From CAG-826 sp964546565 (GTDB lineage Bacteria; Bacillota_I; Bacilli_A; RFN20; CAG-826): DNA of 30,164 nt. Shown here one piece after another: positions 15,333-21,943 of the stretch (the stretch's first letter is position 1; every line of letters begins with the position of its first letter). A program made the translations under genes and the position numbers. The stretch is from NCBI GenBank assembly GCA_964546565.1, contig CAZJKC010000015.1:1-30164 (forward strand), written 5' to 3'. The notes beneath the pieces were generated by a model. It was not told the DNA's origin, did no database searches, and worked only from the letters and a program-made list of their open reading frames with translations.

Positions 15333-17246
15333 ATGTTAGAACTTATTTTATTAAACAATGAAAAAATAAGCATTGAAGAAGGAAAAAAAGGCTATGAAAT
15401 CGCTAATGAAATAAGCAAAAGCTTAGCTAAAAAAGCTCTTGCATTCAAATTAAATGGTCAACTATTTGATCTTTCTTCTTCCATTCATGAAAGTGGAAAA
15501 TTTGAAATTATCACTAGTGAAAGTGAAGAAGCATTGTCATTGCTTCGCCATTCAACATCCCACTTATTAGCGGAAGCTGTTAAACACCTTTATCCCGATG
15601 CAAAATTTGGTTTCGGTCCTTCAATTGAAGAAGGTTTCTATTACGATATCGATTTTACAACACCTATCACTGATGCCGAACTTGCTAGCATTGAAAAAGA
15701 AATGCATAAAATTGCATCAAAAAATGAAAAGATTGTGCGTTGCGAAGTTTCTAAAGATGAAGCCATAAATATTTTTAAGGACAATCCTTATAAAATTGAA
15801 TTAATCAATGAAATTGATGGACCAATCAGTGTTTATGAGCAAGGCGATTTTATCGACCTTTGCCATGGTCCTCATGTTCCTTCAACATCATATATTAAAC
15901 ATTTTAAATTATTAAGTGTGGCCGGAGCTTATTGGCGAGGTGACTCAAATAATAAAATGCTTGTCCGTATTTATGGTACCTCTTTCTTTAGCGATGAAGA
16001 TTTAAAACAACACCTTATCAATATTGAAGAGCGTAAGAAAAGAGATCATCGTAAACTCGGACGTGAATTGGGATTATTTATGATTTCCGAATATGGACCC
16101 GGATTCCCCTTTTGGCTTCCAAATGGTATGACATTAAGAAAAAATCTTGAGAATTATTGGTATGATATCCATCGTAAAAATGGTTATGTCTTCGTCCAAA
16201 CACCAATTATGCTATCAAAGGAACTTTGGGAAATATCTGGGCACTGGTATAACTATAAAGAAAATATGTATACTTCAATAATCGATGACAAAGAATTTGC
16301 TATTAAACCAATGAATTGTCCAGGAGGAATTCTTGTTTATAAAAATAGTCTTCACTCTTATAAAGATTTTCCTCTACGTATTGGAGAATTAGGTCTTGTC
16401 CATCGTCATGAGGCTAGCGGGGCTCTAGCAGGATTATTCCGTGTACGAACTTTCACTCAAGATGATGCTCATATTTTCATTCGTGAAGATCAAATAATTG
16501 ATGAAATTGGTCGCTTATTAAAATTATTTGATGAAGTATATTCTGTCTTTGGCCTTGATTATCATATAGAATTATCGACACGACCCGAGAAAAAATATAT
16601 CGGAGATATTGCCGTTTGGAATAAAGCAGAGAAAGCTTTGGCTGATGCTTGCCAAAAATCCAAAAAAAAATTCATCATCAATCCTGGTGATGGTGCTTTC
16701 TATGGTCCTAAACTTGATTTTAAACTACGTGATTCCATGGGAAGAATTTGGCAATGTGGAACCATTCAATTAGATATGAATTTACCCGAAAGATTTGATG
16801 TAACTTATATCGATGAGAAAAATGAAAAAGTTCGACCGATTATGTTACACCGAGCCTTATTTGGATCTATTGAACGCTTTATTGGTATTATCACTGAACA
16901 TTTTGCTGGTGCTTATCCATTATGGTTAACACCAATTCAATTATCCTTATTGCCAGTTAATAATGATTATCATCTTGATTACGCTCATGAATTATTTGAT
17001 TATTTTGAAGATCAAGGATTACGGTGTAAAATCGACGATCGCAATGAAAAACTTGGATATCGCTTACGTGAATCACAAATGTTAAAAATTCCTTACACTA
17101 TCGTCTTAGGTGATAAAGAAAAAGAAAATCATACCATTACCTATCGTCGTTATGGAGAACAGCAACAAATCACTGTAACCATTGAACAATTCTTACAAAT
17201 GGTTAAAGAAGAAATCAAAACGAAAAAATTACTAGTTACTAAATAA
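15333..17246 (+). CDS. thrS: Threonine--tRNA ligase
   Basis: 637 residues; class II aminoacyl-tRNA synthetase charging tRNA-Thr. Domains in order: TGS (1-60), the editing/second additional domain with HSTSHLLAEAVKHL (73-86) and CHGPH (about 178), the catalytic core from about 240, and the anticodon-binding domain from about 535. Catalytic zinc ligands are visible: Cys in PMNCPGG (about 328), His in LVHRHEASGALAG, and His in MLHRALFGSIERF. AHIFIREDQI contributes motif 2. Length matches the full-size bacterial enzyme (about 640), with the editing domain intact. Strong AGGAGG ribosome site. It lies upstream of infC, as in many Firmicutes, but a separate promoter intervenes. Confidence 0.97.
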   Translation: MLELILLNNEKISIEEGKKGYEIANEISKSLAKKALAFKLNGQLFDLSSSIHESGKFEIITSESEEALSLLRHSTSHLLAEAVKHLYPDAKFGFGPSIEEGFYYDIDFTTPITDAELASIEKEMHKIASKNEKIVRCEVSKDEAINIFKDNPYKIELINEIDGPISVYEQGDFIDLCHGPHVPSTSYIKHFKLLSVAGAYWRGDSNNKMLVRIYGTSFFSDEDLKQHLINIEERKKRDHRKLGRELGLFMISEYGPGFPFWLPNGMTLRKNLENYWYDIHRKNGYVFVQTPIMLSKELWEISGHWYNYKENMYTSIIDDKEFAIKPMNCPGGILVYKNSLHSYKDFPLRIGELGLVHRHEASGALAGLFRVRTFTQDDAHIFIREDQIIDEIGRLLKLFDEVYSVFGLDYHIELSTRPEKKYIGDIAVWNKAEKALADACQKSKKKFIINPGDGAFYGPKLDFKLRDSMGRIWQCGTIQLDMNLPERFDVTYIDEKNEKVRPIMLHRALFGSIERFIGIITEHFAGAYPLWLTPIQLSLLPVNNDYHLDYAHELFDYFEDQGLRCKIDDRNEKLGYRLRESQMLKIPYTIVLGDKEKENHTITYRRYGEQQQITVTIEQFLQMVKEEIKTKKLLVTK

Positions 17247-17347
17247 TTATTATTTATAAAATGATATTAATTATCATATGATAACTTATAGGACCTATAT
17301 GTCTTTTAACAAGGTAGAATTTTATTTACAAAAAATATCATTTATGC

Positions 17348-17377
17348 TTGACAATGTCAAGCAATTGGTGCTAGTAT
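17348..17377 (+). promoter_or_regulatory. Promoter of infC-rpmI-rplT
   Basis: A consensus TTGACA (17348-17353), an 18-base spacer and TAGTAT (17372-17377). The TTGACA is part of a short inverted repeat (CTTGACAatGTCAAG). Confidence 0.75.
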
Positions 17378-17383
17378 TTAGAA

Positions 17384-17531
17384 GCAAATAAAAGACGTGG
17401 AAAGAAGAGGCGCCCGCTTCTCGCCTGATTTAGATTCTAAATAGGCTTTAAAACACGATGATTACATTGTTATTTTAACGGGCGCATTCATGTGTCCGTT
17501 TTTCTTTGTAAAACTAAAAGGGGGAATTCTT
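17384..17531 (+). promoter_or_regulatory. infC leader: L20-type transcription attenuator
   Basis: The roughly 150-base leader holds mutually exclusive structures. The terminator is ACGGGCGC (17478-17485) with GTGTCCGT (17492-17499) and a T-run. GCGCCCG at 17410-17416 is a perfect 7-base complement of CGGGCGC (17479-17485) and would form the antiterminator. GCCT-ATTTAGA/TCTAAAT-AGGC forms a long hairpin between them (17424-17447). This is the layout of Firmicute L20 leaders, where ribosomal protein L20 (encoded downstream) promotes termination. The L20 binding site itself was not aligned. Confidence 0.75.
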
Positions 17532-18116
17532 ATCAATAAGTACAAGCCAACTCAAAAACCAGAACAACAAAGTCAACAACATGGTCCCAAACGCCCTGAC
17601 AAGAACAATGGTGATCTTGTCAATGAAAGCATTCGTTTTCAAGAAGTGCTCGTTATCGGTCCTAAAGGTGAATCACTAGGTGTTATGAATCGTTATCAAG
17701 CAATGCAAAAAGCTAATGAATACGATTTAGATCTTCTATGTGTCGCCCCATCAGCTGTCCCACCAGTTTGTAAAATCTTAGATTATGGTAAATATCGTTT
17801 TGAACAACAAAAACGTTTACGTGAAGCTAAGAAGAATCAAACAACAGTGGTCGTTAAAGAAATACAATTAACACCTGTTATTGGTCAACACGATTTAGAA
17901 ACTAAAGTTCGTGCAGCTATTAAATTCTTTAAAGATGGCAATAAAGTCAAAGTTGCTCTACGTTTCCGTGGACGTCAATTATCCCACGTGGAAGTTGGTG
18001 AAGAAGTAATGAATCGTTTCATTGCTCTTGTTGAAGAATACGCCACTATCGAGAAAAAACCGGTTCTTGATGGGAAATTATTAACAGCCGTTTTAGCATC
18101 AAAAGTAAAAAAATAG
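17532..18116 (+). CDS. infC: Translation initiation factor IF-3
   Basis: 194 residues, starting at the non-standard codon ATC at 17532. A strong AGGGGG (about 17519-17524) is spaced seven bases before it. The in-frame ATG at 17490 lies inside the terminator hairpin and has no ribosome site, so it is not the start. IF3 genes of E. coli and Bacillus use AUU, which allows IF3 to repress its own translation. The N-terminal domain has LVNESIRFQEVLVIGPKGES and VAPSAVPPVCKILDYGKYRF; the C-terminal domain has KEIQLTPVIGQHDLETKVRA and GDKVKV-type KDGNKVKVALRFRGRQLSH. The segment before LVNE is somewhat longer and Gln/Lys/Pro-rich compared with Bacillus IF3. First gene of infC-rpmI-rplT. Confidence 0.95.
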   Translation: MNKYKPTQKPEQQSQQHGPKRPDKNNGDLVNESIRFQEVLVIGPKGESLGVMNRYQAMQKANEYDLDLLCVAPSAVPPVCKILDYGKYRFEQQKRLREAKKNQTTVVVKEIQLTPVIGQHDLETKVRAAIKFFKDGNKVKVALRFRGRQLSHVEVGEEVMNRFIALVEEYATIEKKPVLDGKLLTAVLASKVKK

Positions 18117-18128
18117 GAGGAACAAAGA

Positions 18129-18323
18129 ATGCCAAAAATGAAAAGTAAACGGGCTTTGGCAAAAAGAGTCAAAGCTACAGGAAGTGGCAAATTAAAAAGA
18201 TGGTCTGCATACACAGGTCACTTAGCCCACAACAAAACCCATAAACAAAAAAGACAATTAAGAAAAGCAGGTTTAGTCCATGCCTCAGATTGCAAACGGA
18301 TTAAATATTGCCTTAGTAAGTAG
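18129..18323 (+). CDS. rpmI: 50S ribosomal protein L35
   Basis: 64 residues, basic, with the typical start MPKMKSKRALAKRVKATGSG and the HNKTHKQKRQLR segment. AGGAGG ribosome site 12 bases after infC. Part of the conserved infC-rpmI-rplT operon, thus under L20 attenuation and possibly coupled to infC translation. Confidence 0.97.
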   Translation: MPKMKSKRALAKRVKATGSGKLKRWSAYTGHLAHNKTHKQKRQLRKAGLVHASDCKRIKYCLSK

Positions 18324-18335
18324 GAGGAATAAACG

Positions 18336-18692
18336 ATGAGAGTTAAAGGTGGAACAGTTACTAAAGCTAGACGTAAAAAAGTTTTAAAACAAGCCAAAGG
18401 ATATTTTGGAAGCAAACATCGTCTTTTCAAAACTGCAAAAGAACAAGTTATGCATTCACTTCGTTATGCATATATTGATCGTCGTTTAATTAAACGTGAT
18501 TTCCGTAAATTATGGATTAAACGTATTAATGCTGCTTGCAGAATGTGTGACATTAGCTATAGTAAATTTATGCATGGTCTTAAACTCGCCGGCATTGAAA
18601 TGAATCGTAAAATGCTCAGTGAATTAGCCATTCATGATTTCCCAGCATTTGAAGGATTAGTTGCAACCGCAAAAAAATCATTAGCAAAATAA
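18336..18692 (+). CDS. rplT: 50S ribosomal protein L20
   Basis: 118 residues, the standard L20 length. It starts MRVKGGTVTKARRKKVLKQA and contains GYFGSKHRLFKTAKEQV and INAACRMCDISYSKFMHGLK. It binds 23S rRNA early in assembly and, in Firmicutes, binds the infC leader to shut down this operon. 12 bases after rpmI with an AGGAGG site. Confidence 0.98.
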   Translation: MRVKGGTVTKARRKKVLKQAKGYFGSKHRLFKTAKEQVMHSLRYAYIDRRLIKRDFRKLWIKRINAACRMCDISYSKFMHGLKLAGIEMNRKMLSELAIHDFPAFEGLVATAKKSLAK

Positions 18693-18716
18693 AAAGGGGA
18701 TAGCCCCTTTTTTTTA
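18691..18716 (+). terminator. Terminator of infC-rpmI-rplT
   Basis: AAAAAGGGG and CCCCTTTTT pair around loop ATAG, followed by more T. The stem begins within the rplT stop codon. Confidence 0.9.
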
Positions 18717-18720
18717 TTTA

Positions 18721-18745
18721 AATAAAAAACAAGGACTGTGCCTTG
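18721..18745 (-). terminator. Terminator of the FakA-middle-domain gene
   Basis: On the - strand CAAGG and CCTTG pair around CACAGT and run into GTTTTTTATT, just after the stop at 18750. It stands back to back with the rplT terminator. Confidence 0.75.
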
Positions 18746-18749
18746 CTTA

Positions 18750-19001
18750 TTAACCTTTTAAACCTCGTGATTGACGATCCATATCTTCAACTACAATATC
18801 ATAAATTTCACCAAGAGTTGAACAATATTCTAAAACTTTCCATGGTTCATTAGTGTGAAAATGAATTTTAATTAATTCATCATCTCCAACCGCTAATAAA
18901 CAATCGCCTTTAAAATTTTTTTCAAAATATTCATTGATTTTATCTTCATCTAAATCATGTCCTTCAATAAGTAATTGAGTATCGTATCGGTATTCTAACA
19001 T
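18750..19001 (-). CDS. Free-standing FakA-type middle domain (Dak1_2-like), zinc-site variant
   Basis: 83 residues. The sequence resembles the middle domain of the fatty acid kinase FakA (YloV): LLIEGHDLDEDKINEYFEK, then LLAVGDDELIKIHFHTNEP, then LEYCSTLGEIYDIVVEDM. The family consensus is YCTEF...DLDEEKL...VVGDEDLVKVHVHTNDPGKVLEY...GELSDIKIENM. In S. aureus FakA this domain binds zinc through a Cys and an HxH pair. Here HxH is kept (His47, His49), but the Cys position in YCTEF is Asp7 (YDTQL). There is no ATP-binding DAK2 domain and no C-terminal domain, and the gene has its own AGGGAGG ribosome site, promoter and terminator, so it is not simply truncated. It may work with the DegV/FakB at 14089 or with a kinase elsewhere. 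Family assignment is from recalled motifs. Confidence 0.75.
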   Translation of the reverse strand: MLEYRYDTQLLIEGHDLDEDKINEYFEKNFKGDCLLAVGDDELIKIHFHTNEPWKVLEYCSTLGEIYDIVVEDMDRQSRGLKG

Positions 19002-19026
19002 TTTTTATCCTCCCTTTGTTTTTTTA

Positions 19027-19035
19027 ATTATACCA
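19027..19035 (-). promoter_or_regulatory. Extended -10 promoter of the FakA-middle-domain gene
   Basis: TGGTATAAT on the - strand (TGn plus a perfect TATAAT), 26 bases before the ATG. No good -35 is present, which is normal for extended -10 promoters. Confidence 0.55.
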
Positions 19036-19071
19036 TGATCCGAACTTTTATTAAAGTAGTAAAAAAGCGAC

Positions 19072-19404
19072 CTATTTTTTCTTTTTGAGAATTGATATTA
19101 CTAAGTCTAAGGCTTTTTGATAAGCATTAGGCTCTTTTTTTATCCATATAATAGAACATTCATGACCGACAATATAAAGAATGGCTTCAGGAATCATTGT
19201 TAACCCACCTACTGTACCACCTAAAAAATCATTATTGCTAACTTTATCTTTTGAAGCAAGACCATAGCCGTATGTCACCTTATTAACAGGAATAATAATT
19301 CCATCTTCAAAATAAAGGGGATCACCCACCACTTTCATATTTGCTATAACATCTTTTATATTGCTAATTTCTTGATAAATCATATTGTTTTCTTCATTTG
19401 CCAT
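19072..19404 (-). CDS. ytfJ: GerW/YtfJ-family sporulation protein
   Basis: 110 residues. The pattern MKVVGDPLYFEDGIIIPVNK, YGYGLASKD, FLGGTVGGLTMIPEAILYIV corresponds to YtfJ/GerW: IGDPVETPDG..I.PVSKV.FGF......FGGG.GGG..I.P.A.L.V. It is shorter than Bacillus YtfJ, lacking the charged C-terminal tail and a longer glycine-rich insert. In Bacillus the protein is spore-associated and needed for lysozyme-type germination; family members also occur in clostridia. Its start overlaps the end of the upstream DUF2953 gene by 11 bases, the same pair and order as ytfI-ytfJ in Bacillus. Whether the organism sporulates cannot be told from this window. Function in a non-sporulating host would be unknown. 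Confidence 0.8.
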   Translation of the reverse strand: MANEENNMIYQEISNIKDVIANMKVVGDPLYFEDGIIIPVNKVTYGYGLASKDKVSNNDFLGGTVGGLTMIPEAILYIVGHECSIIWIKKEPNAYQKALDLVISILKKKK

Positions 19405-19864
19405 TATGAATTCTTCTCCTAATTAATAAATAATTTAATATTAATGTTCCTAAATAAAAATGTACTTTAATCTTAAGAAAAGTATTGCAATCTTCATCAT
19501 CAACAACAAGTTTTACTTTCTTATCTTTTTCCACATAATTAAGAAAGTTATTGATTCCATACAAAATCGCTAATAAATCACTACGTTTATCAACACTTTG
19601 TCTTATATATAAATAATCTAAATGAATAAATGAGAATAATGATAAATACTGTTTCGAAGGAAGGGGTTTATTCTTATTTTTCTTTTCCAAGTTAATTATT
19701 TTTAAATATAACTTTTTTTCTTTAAGATGGATGATTGGAATATGAAAAATCGAGACATATAAATGTAAAGGCGTAACTTCAATTCGTAATGTCCATGATA
19801 TAGCATATAATAAGGCTATTAAACAAAGTATAATTAATAATAAGTAAAAGAAAAAAGGTATCAT
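19394..19864 (-). CDS. ytfI: DUF2953 (YtfI-like) membrane protein
   Basis: 156 residues with one N-terminal membrane segment (about 3-24, FFFYLLLIILCLIALLYAIS) and a basic cytoplasmic remainder ending in RRRIHNGK. A beta-rich patch after the membrane segment and a late KIKVHFYLGTLILNYL segment resemble DUF2953 proteins, which are usually 200 residues or more, so this is a short version. Assignment leans on position: it directly precedes and overlaps the GerW/YtfJ gene, as ytfI does in Bacillus. It is the only clear gene here that ends in TGA. Confidence 0.6.
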   Translation of the reverse strand: MIPFFFYLLLIILCLIALLYAISWTLRIEVTPLHLYVSIFHIPIIHLKEKKLYLKIINLEKKNKNKPLPSKQYLSLFSFIHLDYLYIRQSVDKRSDLLAILYGINNFLNYVEKDKKVKLVVDDEDCNTFLKIKVHFYLGTLILNYLLIRRRIHNGK

Positions 19865-19921
19865 ATATCATTAGTTTGCTCATGAGTTTAAATAATATAC
19901 AACACCTTATTTTTTTATACT

Positions 19922-20410
19922 TTATTTATTAATCTTTATTCCACATTTACGGCAATACTCATCTTTTGGTTCTAAAACATGACCACAATTAGAACATACT
20001 TGCCGCGTCGGACGTCCACATTTTGGACAAAACATTTGATCAGATGTAATGGTGTGGCCACAACTACAGCGATCATTAATAGTCTTATCAACAAAGTTTG
20101 ATGTTTCTTTGGTAAACAAAATAGCTAAACCAGCTCGTAAAAGAGTAATACCAGCCATTAGCAAAAAACTACCTGGGATAAAGAGAATAAAAGATATCAT
20201 TCCATGTTGAAAATTAAAATACATGCTTTCCATTCCTTCAAAAAAGCTTAAAATAGAACTAATCATTGAATAAGAAAGTATGACAACGCCTAATACCAAA
20301 CAAATAATTCCGATAATGATTAATCTTTTACGAATCTTTTTAGCTTTTTCTTGACTTACTAAATCATTAACACTAGCGTTAATACTTTTTACATAATCCA
20401 TAATTTTCAT
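19922..20410 (-). CDS. Zinc-ribbon membrane protein
   Basis: 162 residues. A charged N terminus is followed by two membrane segments (about 29-52 and 67-98) and then a C-terminal pair of zinc ribbons: CSCG, CPKCG, CSNCG and CRKCG (about 114-158). The second ribbon is a standard CxxC-CxxC; the first begins with CxC, so its first knuckle is unusual. Proteins of this build are common and mostly uncharacterised. It occupies the place where Bacillus has the membrane gene yteJ between sspA and ytfI, but it is not visibly an RDD-family protein. The ribosome site GGGAGG lies just before the start. It is transcribed toward ytfI-ytfJ with a 57-base gap. Confidence 0.8.
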   Translation of the reverse strand: MKIMDYVKSINASVNDLVSQEKAKKIRKRLIIIGIICLVLGVVILSYSMISSILSFFEGMESMYFNFQHGMISFILFIPGSFLLMAGITLLRAGLAILFTKETSNFVDKTINDRCSCGHTITSDQMFCPKCGRPTRQVCSNCGHVLEPKDEYCRKCGIKINK

Positions 20411-20468
20411 AATAAATTAGCCTCCCTAATTTCATTTATATTATATAATTTGTTTTGCTTATAAACAA

Positions 20469-20498
20469 CAAAAAAGGTGTACCTAGTGAGGATACACC
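20469..20498 (-). terminator. Terminator of the SASP-like gene
   Basis: On the - strand GGTGTA-T-CCT and AGG-TACACC form a nearly perfect stem around CACT and end in TTTTTTG. It lies 8-38 bases past the stop of the 63-residue gene. Confidence 0.85.
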
Positions 20499-20505
20499 AT
20501 CTAAA

Positions 20506-20697
20506 TTACTTGCGACTTGTTCTTTTTTTACCAGTTGATTTTCTTTGGCTTTTATTCCTTGTAACGCGTGGAGCAAGTTCAACACCATACTCATTTTCAT
20601 TATTATGAAGTGTATTTTTATTGGTAGTTGAACGGCTTGTACTCTTTCTAGAACTTGCGCTACTATGATGACTATTGTTTTTATTTGTAGTACGCAT
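20506..20697 (-). CDS. Small basic protein with SASP-like motif
   Basis: 63 residues. A Ser/Asn/Thr-rich N-terminal half is followed by ENEYGVELAPRVTRNKSQRK and a Lys/Arg-rich tail (GKKRTSRK). The segment EYGVELAPRVT aligns with EFGVNLGADTT of Bacillus alpha/beta small acid-soluble spore proteins, and some of those have Pro at the same place. The gene lies immediately after thiI, where Bacillus has sspA. Unlike true SASPs the protein is strongly basic and lacks the GGE motif and the first hydrophobic helix, so it is either a highly diverged DNA-binding relative or a chance resemblance. A very strong AAAGGAGGTG ribosome site and a strong terminator suggest high expression. A longer frame overlapping it in another phase (20436-20705) has no ribosome site. 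Confidence 0.7.
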   Translation of the reverse strand: MRTTNKNNSHHSSASSRKSTSRSTTNKNTLHNNENEYGVELAPRVTRNKSQRKSTGKKRTSRK

Positions 20698-20742
20698 GCA
20701 AACACCTCCTTTGCAAAATTAGTGTTTGCATATCTTTAAAAA

Positions 20743-21927
20743 TTATAAGTATTTATCATCATTATCTTCGGAATTGACAATTATTACCTTTATATCGCTA
20801 AGGCATTTGTCAATTAAAGAAAGATAATCAAAAGATTTTTCCATTTCTTCAACGACATCTAATTTAGGAGCAGTCTTAGGATTATGTGGCTCAAAGATAG
20901 TACAACAATCTTCATATGGCCTAATAGAAATATCATAAGTATCTATTTTTCTTGCAAGCTTAATAATATCGCTTTTATCCATGACCGCTAAAGGACGTAT
21001 AACAGGGATACTAGTAACCGCATTAATCGTTTTCATGCTTGCAAGCGTTTGTGACGCTACTTGTCCAATTGATTCACCATTCGCGATCGCTAAACAATTT
21101 ATTTTTTCAGCTAAACGCTCCGCAATACGATACATCATCCGACGCATAATCGTAATAGCGTAGCTTTCATCAACATGATCATAAATGGCTACTTGTAATT
21201 CGGTAAATGGAATTATATGAATACGAATAAACTCTTGATAACGCGTTAATTTTTTGGCTAAATCATAAATCTTATCAATGACCGCCTCATTTGTATATGG
21301 AGGTGCTGCAAAATGAATTAATTCTAAAGATACGCCCCTTTTCATTAAAAGATAAGAAGCAACCGGAGAATCAATACCACCCGACATCATCATTAAAGCT
21401 CTTCCGCCAATGCCTAAAGGATATCCACCTGCCCCTAAATAAGTGCTAGTAAAAATATAAGTGGCTTCTTTTCGAATATCAATTGATAATAAGACATCAG
21501 GATTATGAACATCAACTTTCCATGCGTTAGTTTGCAATATTTTACCAGCTACAAGACGATTAACTTCATCAGAAATATAAGGAAAAGTTTTATCGGTTCG
21601 ACGCGCTTTAACTTTAAAAGTACGACCTTTTTCATCATTCATTAAAAGTAAACAGGCTTCGATTATTTTAAAAATTTCTGAATCAGTTTTATAAACTAAT
21701 GAATAGGAATGAATACCGCTCACATCTTGAAGACGATCAATAACTTTATTAGCGTCTTCATCGTGTAGATTAATATAAATATGATCCATTCGTGTTTCAT
21801 AAGTCAAACTCTGATATTCTTTTAAAGCGTGTTTTATATTATAAGCTAATTGGGAAATAAAATTCTTTTTATTCTTACCTTTTGTTGATAATTCGCCAAA
21901 GCGAACCATAATACGTTCATACTTCAT
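20743..21927 (-). CDS. thiI: tRNA 4-thiouridine synthase ThiI
   Basis: 394 residues; transfers sulfur from a cysteine desulfurase to tRNA uridine-8 and, in some bacteria, to the thiamine pathway. The N-terminal ferredoxin-like region has MVRFGELSTKGKNKKNFI, a THUMP domain follows (about 60-165), and the PP-loop ATPase motif MMSGGIDSPVASYLLMKRG lies at about 183. The C-terminal rhodanese domain of the E. coli enzyme is absent, as in Bacillus ThiI, where the partner desulfurase NifZ delivers sulfur directly. Two adjacent cysteines (YEDCCTIF, about 343) are present. nifS lies just upstream, 16 bases away, the same functional pair as in Bacillus. Confidence 0.95.
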   Translation of the reverse strand: MKYERIMVRFGELSTKGKNKKNFISQLAYNIKHALKEYQSLTYETRMDHIYINLHDEDANKVIDRLQDVSGIHSYSLVYKTDSEIFKIIEACLLLMNDEKGRTFKVKARRTDKTFPYISDEVNRLVAGKILQTNAWKVDVHNPDVLLSIDIRKEATYIFTSTYLGAGGYPLGIGGRALMMMSGGIDSPVASYLLMKRGVSLELIHFAAPPYTNEAVIDKIYDLAKKLTRYQEFIRIHIIPFTELQVAIYDHVDESYAITIMRRMMYRIAERLAEKINCLAIANGESIGQVASQTLASMKTINAVTSIPVIRPLAVMDKSDIIKLARKIDTYDISIRPYEDCCTIFEPHNPKTAPKLDVVEEMEKSFDYLSLIDKCLSDIKVIIVNSEDNDDKYL

Positions 21928-21943
21928 TGCTATGCTCCTTTTA

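Noticed and set aside
17263..17310. Possible terminator after thrS (ATGATA/TATCAT and AGGAC/GTCTT)
   Set aside because: Both stems are weak and there are only four T residues, so the evidence is too slight to list.
17490..17531. ATG at 17490 as the start of infC
   Set aside because: It lies within the attenuator hairpin and has no ribosome site; AGGGGG points to ATC at 17532.
20436..20705. 89-residue frame overlapping the SASP-like gene
   Set aside because: Different phase, no ribosome site of its own, and it runs through the terminator hairpin; the 63-residue frame has the strong ribosome site.
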